Assembly: GCA_035510355.1 (NCBI GenBank)
Contig: DATKHF010000021.1
Span: forward strand, 1-22,145
Reading direction: 5' to 3'
DNA from: DATKHF01 sp035510355
GTDB taxonomy: Bacteria; Patescibacteriota; Saccharimonadia; Saccharimonadales; UBA4665
DNA length: 22,145 nucleotides
In this document: positions 21,948-22,145 of the stretch, piece by piece
Layout: every line of letters begins with the position of its first letter
Position numbering within the stretch: the first letter of the stretch is position 1
The notes under the pieces: model-generated
Told to the model about the DNA's origin: nothing
Seen by the model: the letters and a program-made list of their open reading frames with translations, nothing else
Databases searched by the model: none
Translations under genes and position numbers: made by a program

Positions 21948-22145
21948 AATCTTGTGACCCCTTTACAGCAGGAGTTAACCTAATAAAATAACACCGGTCT
22001 AATATATAATTTATGTAAATATATAAAACCGATGTCTCGGTCCCGTTTAAGGGAGGTTCCACCTCGACATTTACTCTTGTGACAAACGTTGACGTACGTC
22101 ATCACCACACCGACGGAGCTCCTTGACTGGTGAGGTCCTATCATT
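21948..22145 (-). promoter_or_regulatory. thrS leader with T-box-like element and hairpins
   Basis: Read on the minus strand, GGTGGAACC (22063-22055) matches the core of the T-box sequence GGUGGNACC; N = A would suit a tRNA ending UCCA. It is followed by TCCC/GGGA, then ACCGA-GACA-TCGGT (22041-22028) with a TTTTATATATTT tail that looks like a terminator. A longer AT-rich hairpin (about 21995-22031) shares TCGGT and would exclude it. GGTGGAACC is itself part of a small inverted repeat, GAGGT-GGA-ACCTC, so the match may be chance. Stem I, if any, is beyond the window. Confidence 0.35.

Overview
The window looks like a chromosomal segment of a Candidatus Saccharibacteria (TM7) / Patescibacteria genome. 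The reasons are the TM7-like 5' end of the 16S rRNA, the compact gene set, a VirD4/TraG-like membrane ATPase of a type common in this radiation, and a Saccharibacteria-style winged-helix regulator. TGA is used as an ordinary stop (rpmI, the ATL gene, the gene at 380), so the UGA=Gly code of Absconditabacteria/Gracilibacteria and the Mycoplasma code are excluded. The lineage call comes from sequence familiarity, not from a database search. I see no IS element, phage module or CRISPR array.

Layout. (1) 1-10160, all on the minus strand: a 4-5 TM membrane protein, a small Pro-rich protein and a VirD4/TraG-like ATPase; then gyrB-gyrA under a strong promoter; then an unrecognised 289-aa gene; then a strong rRNA promoter and the 5' end of 16S rRNA. 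The order gyrB-gyrA-rrs recalls the origin-proximal order of Firmicutes. (2) 9987-10824, about 840 bp with little coding: a structured leader facing left, a small self-contained transcription unit facing right (promoter, hairpin or 35-codon ORF, strong terminator), and the infC promoter. (3) 10825-12065, plus strand: infC (apparent AUA start), rpmI, rplT, and a bidirectional terminator. (4) 12071-15714, minus strand: a PCD/DCoH-RNase HI fusion whose stop codon overlaps the -10 box of rnpB, an aldo-keto reductase, an AbrB/VapC toxin-antitoxin pair, tRNA-Pro(GGG), a candidate structured ncRNA and a site-2 protease. (5) 16530-17116: divergent folP and folK. (6) rpmB on plus, convergent with a five-gene minus-strand cluster thrS - ATL - miaA - wHTH regulator - MBL-fold protein, with a structured thrS leader at the right edge.

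How the genes relate. Most are information-processing genes: topoisomerase, translation initiation, ribosomal proteins, tRNA charging and modification, RNase P, RNase H. Two late folate-pathway genes (folP, folK) sit near a gene carrying a pterin-dehydratase domain. A recurring regulatory pattern is visible. Several minus-strand genes without a Shine-Dalgarno have a -10-like hexamer ending 6-7 nt before the ATG, which predicts leaderless mRNAs. Genes with a longer leader (gyrB, infC, rpmB, the aldo-keto reductase) carry Shine-Dalgarno sequences.

The best leads for something undescribed are the PCD-RNase HI fusion, the ncRNA at 14917-15076, the small unit at 10290-10490, and the ATPase with its small partner. 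All starts, promoters and folds were read by eye and none has been tested computationally.
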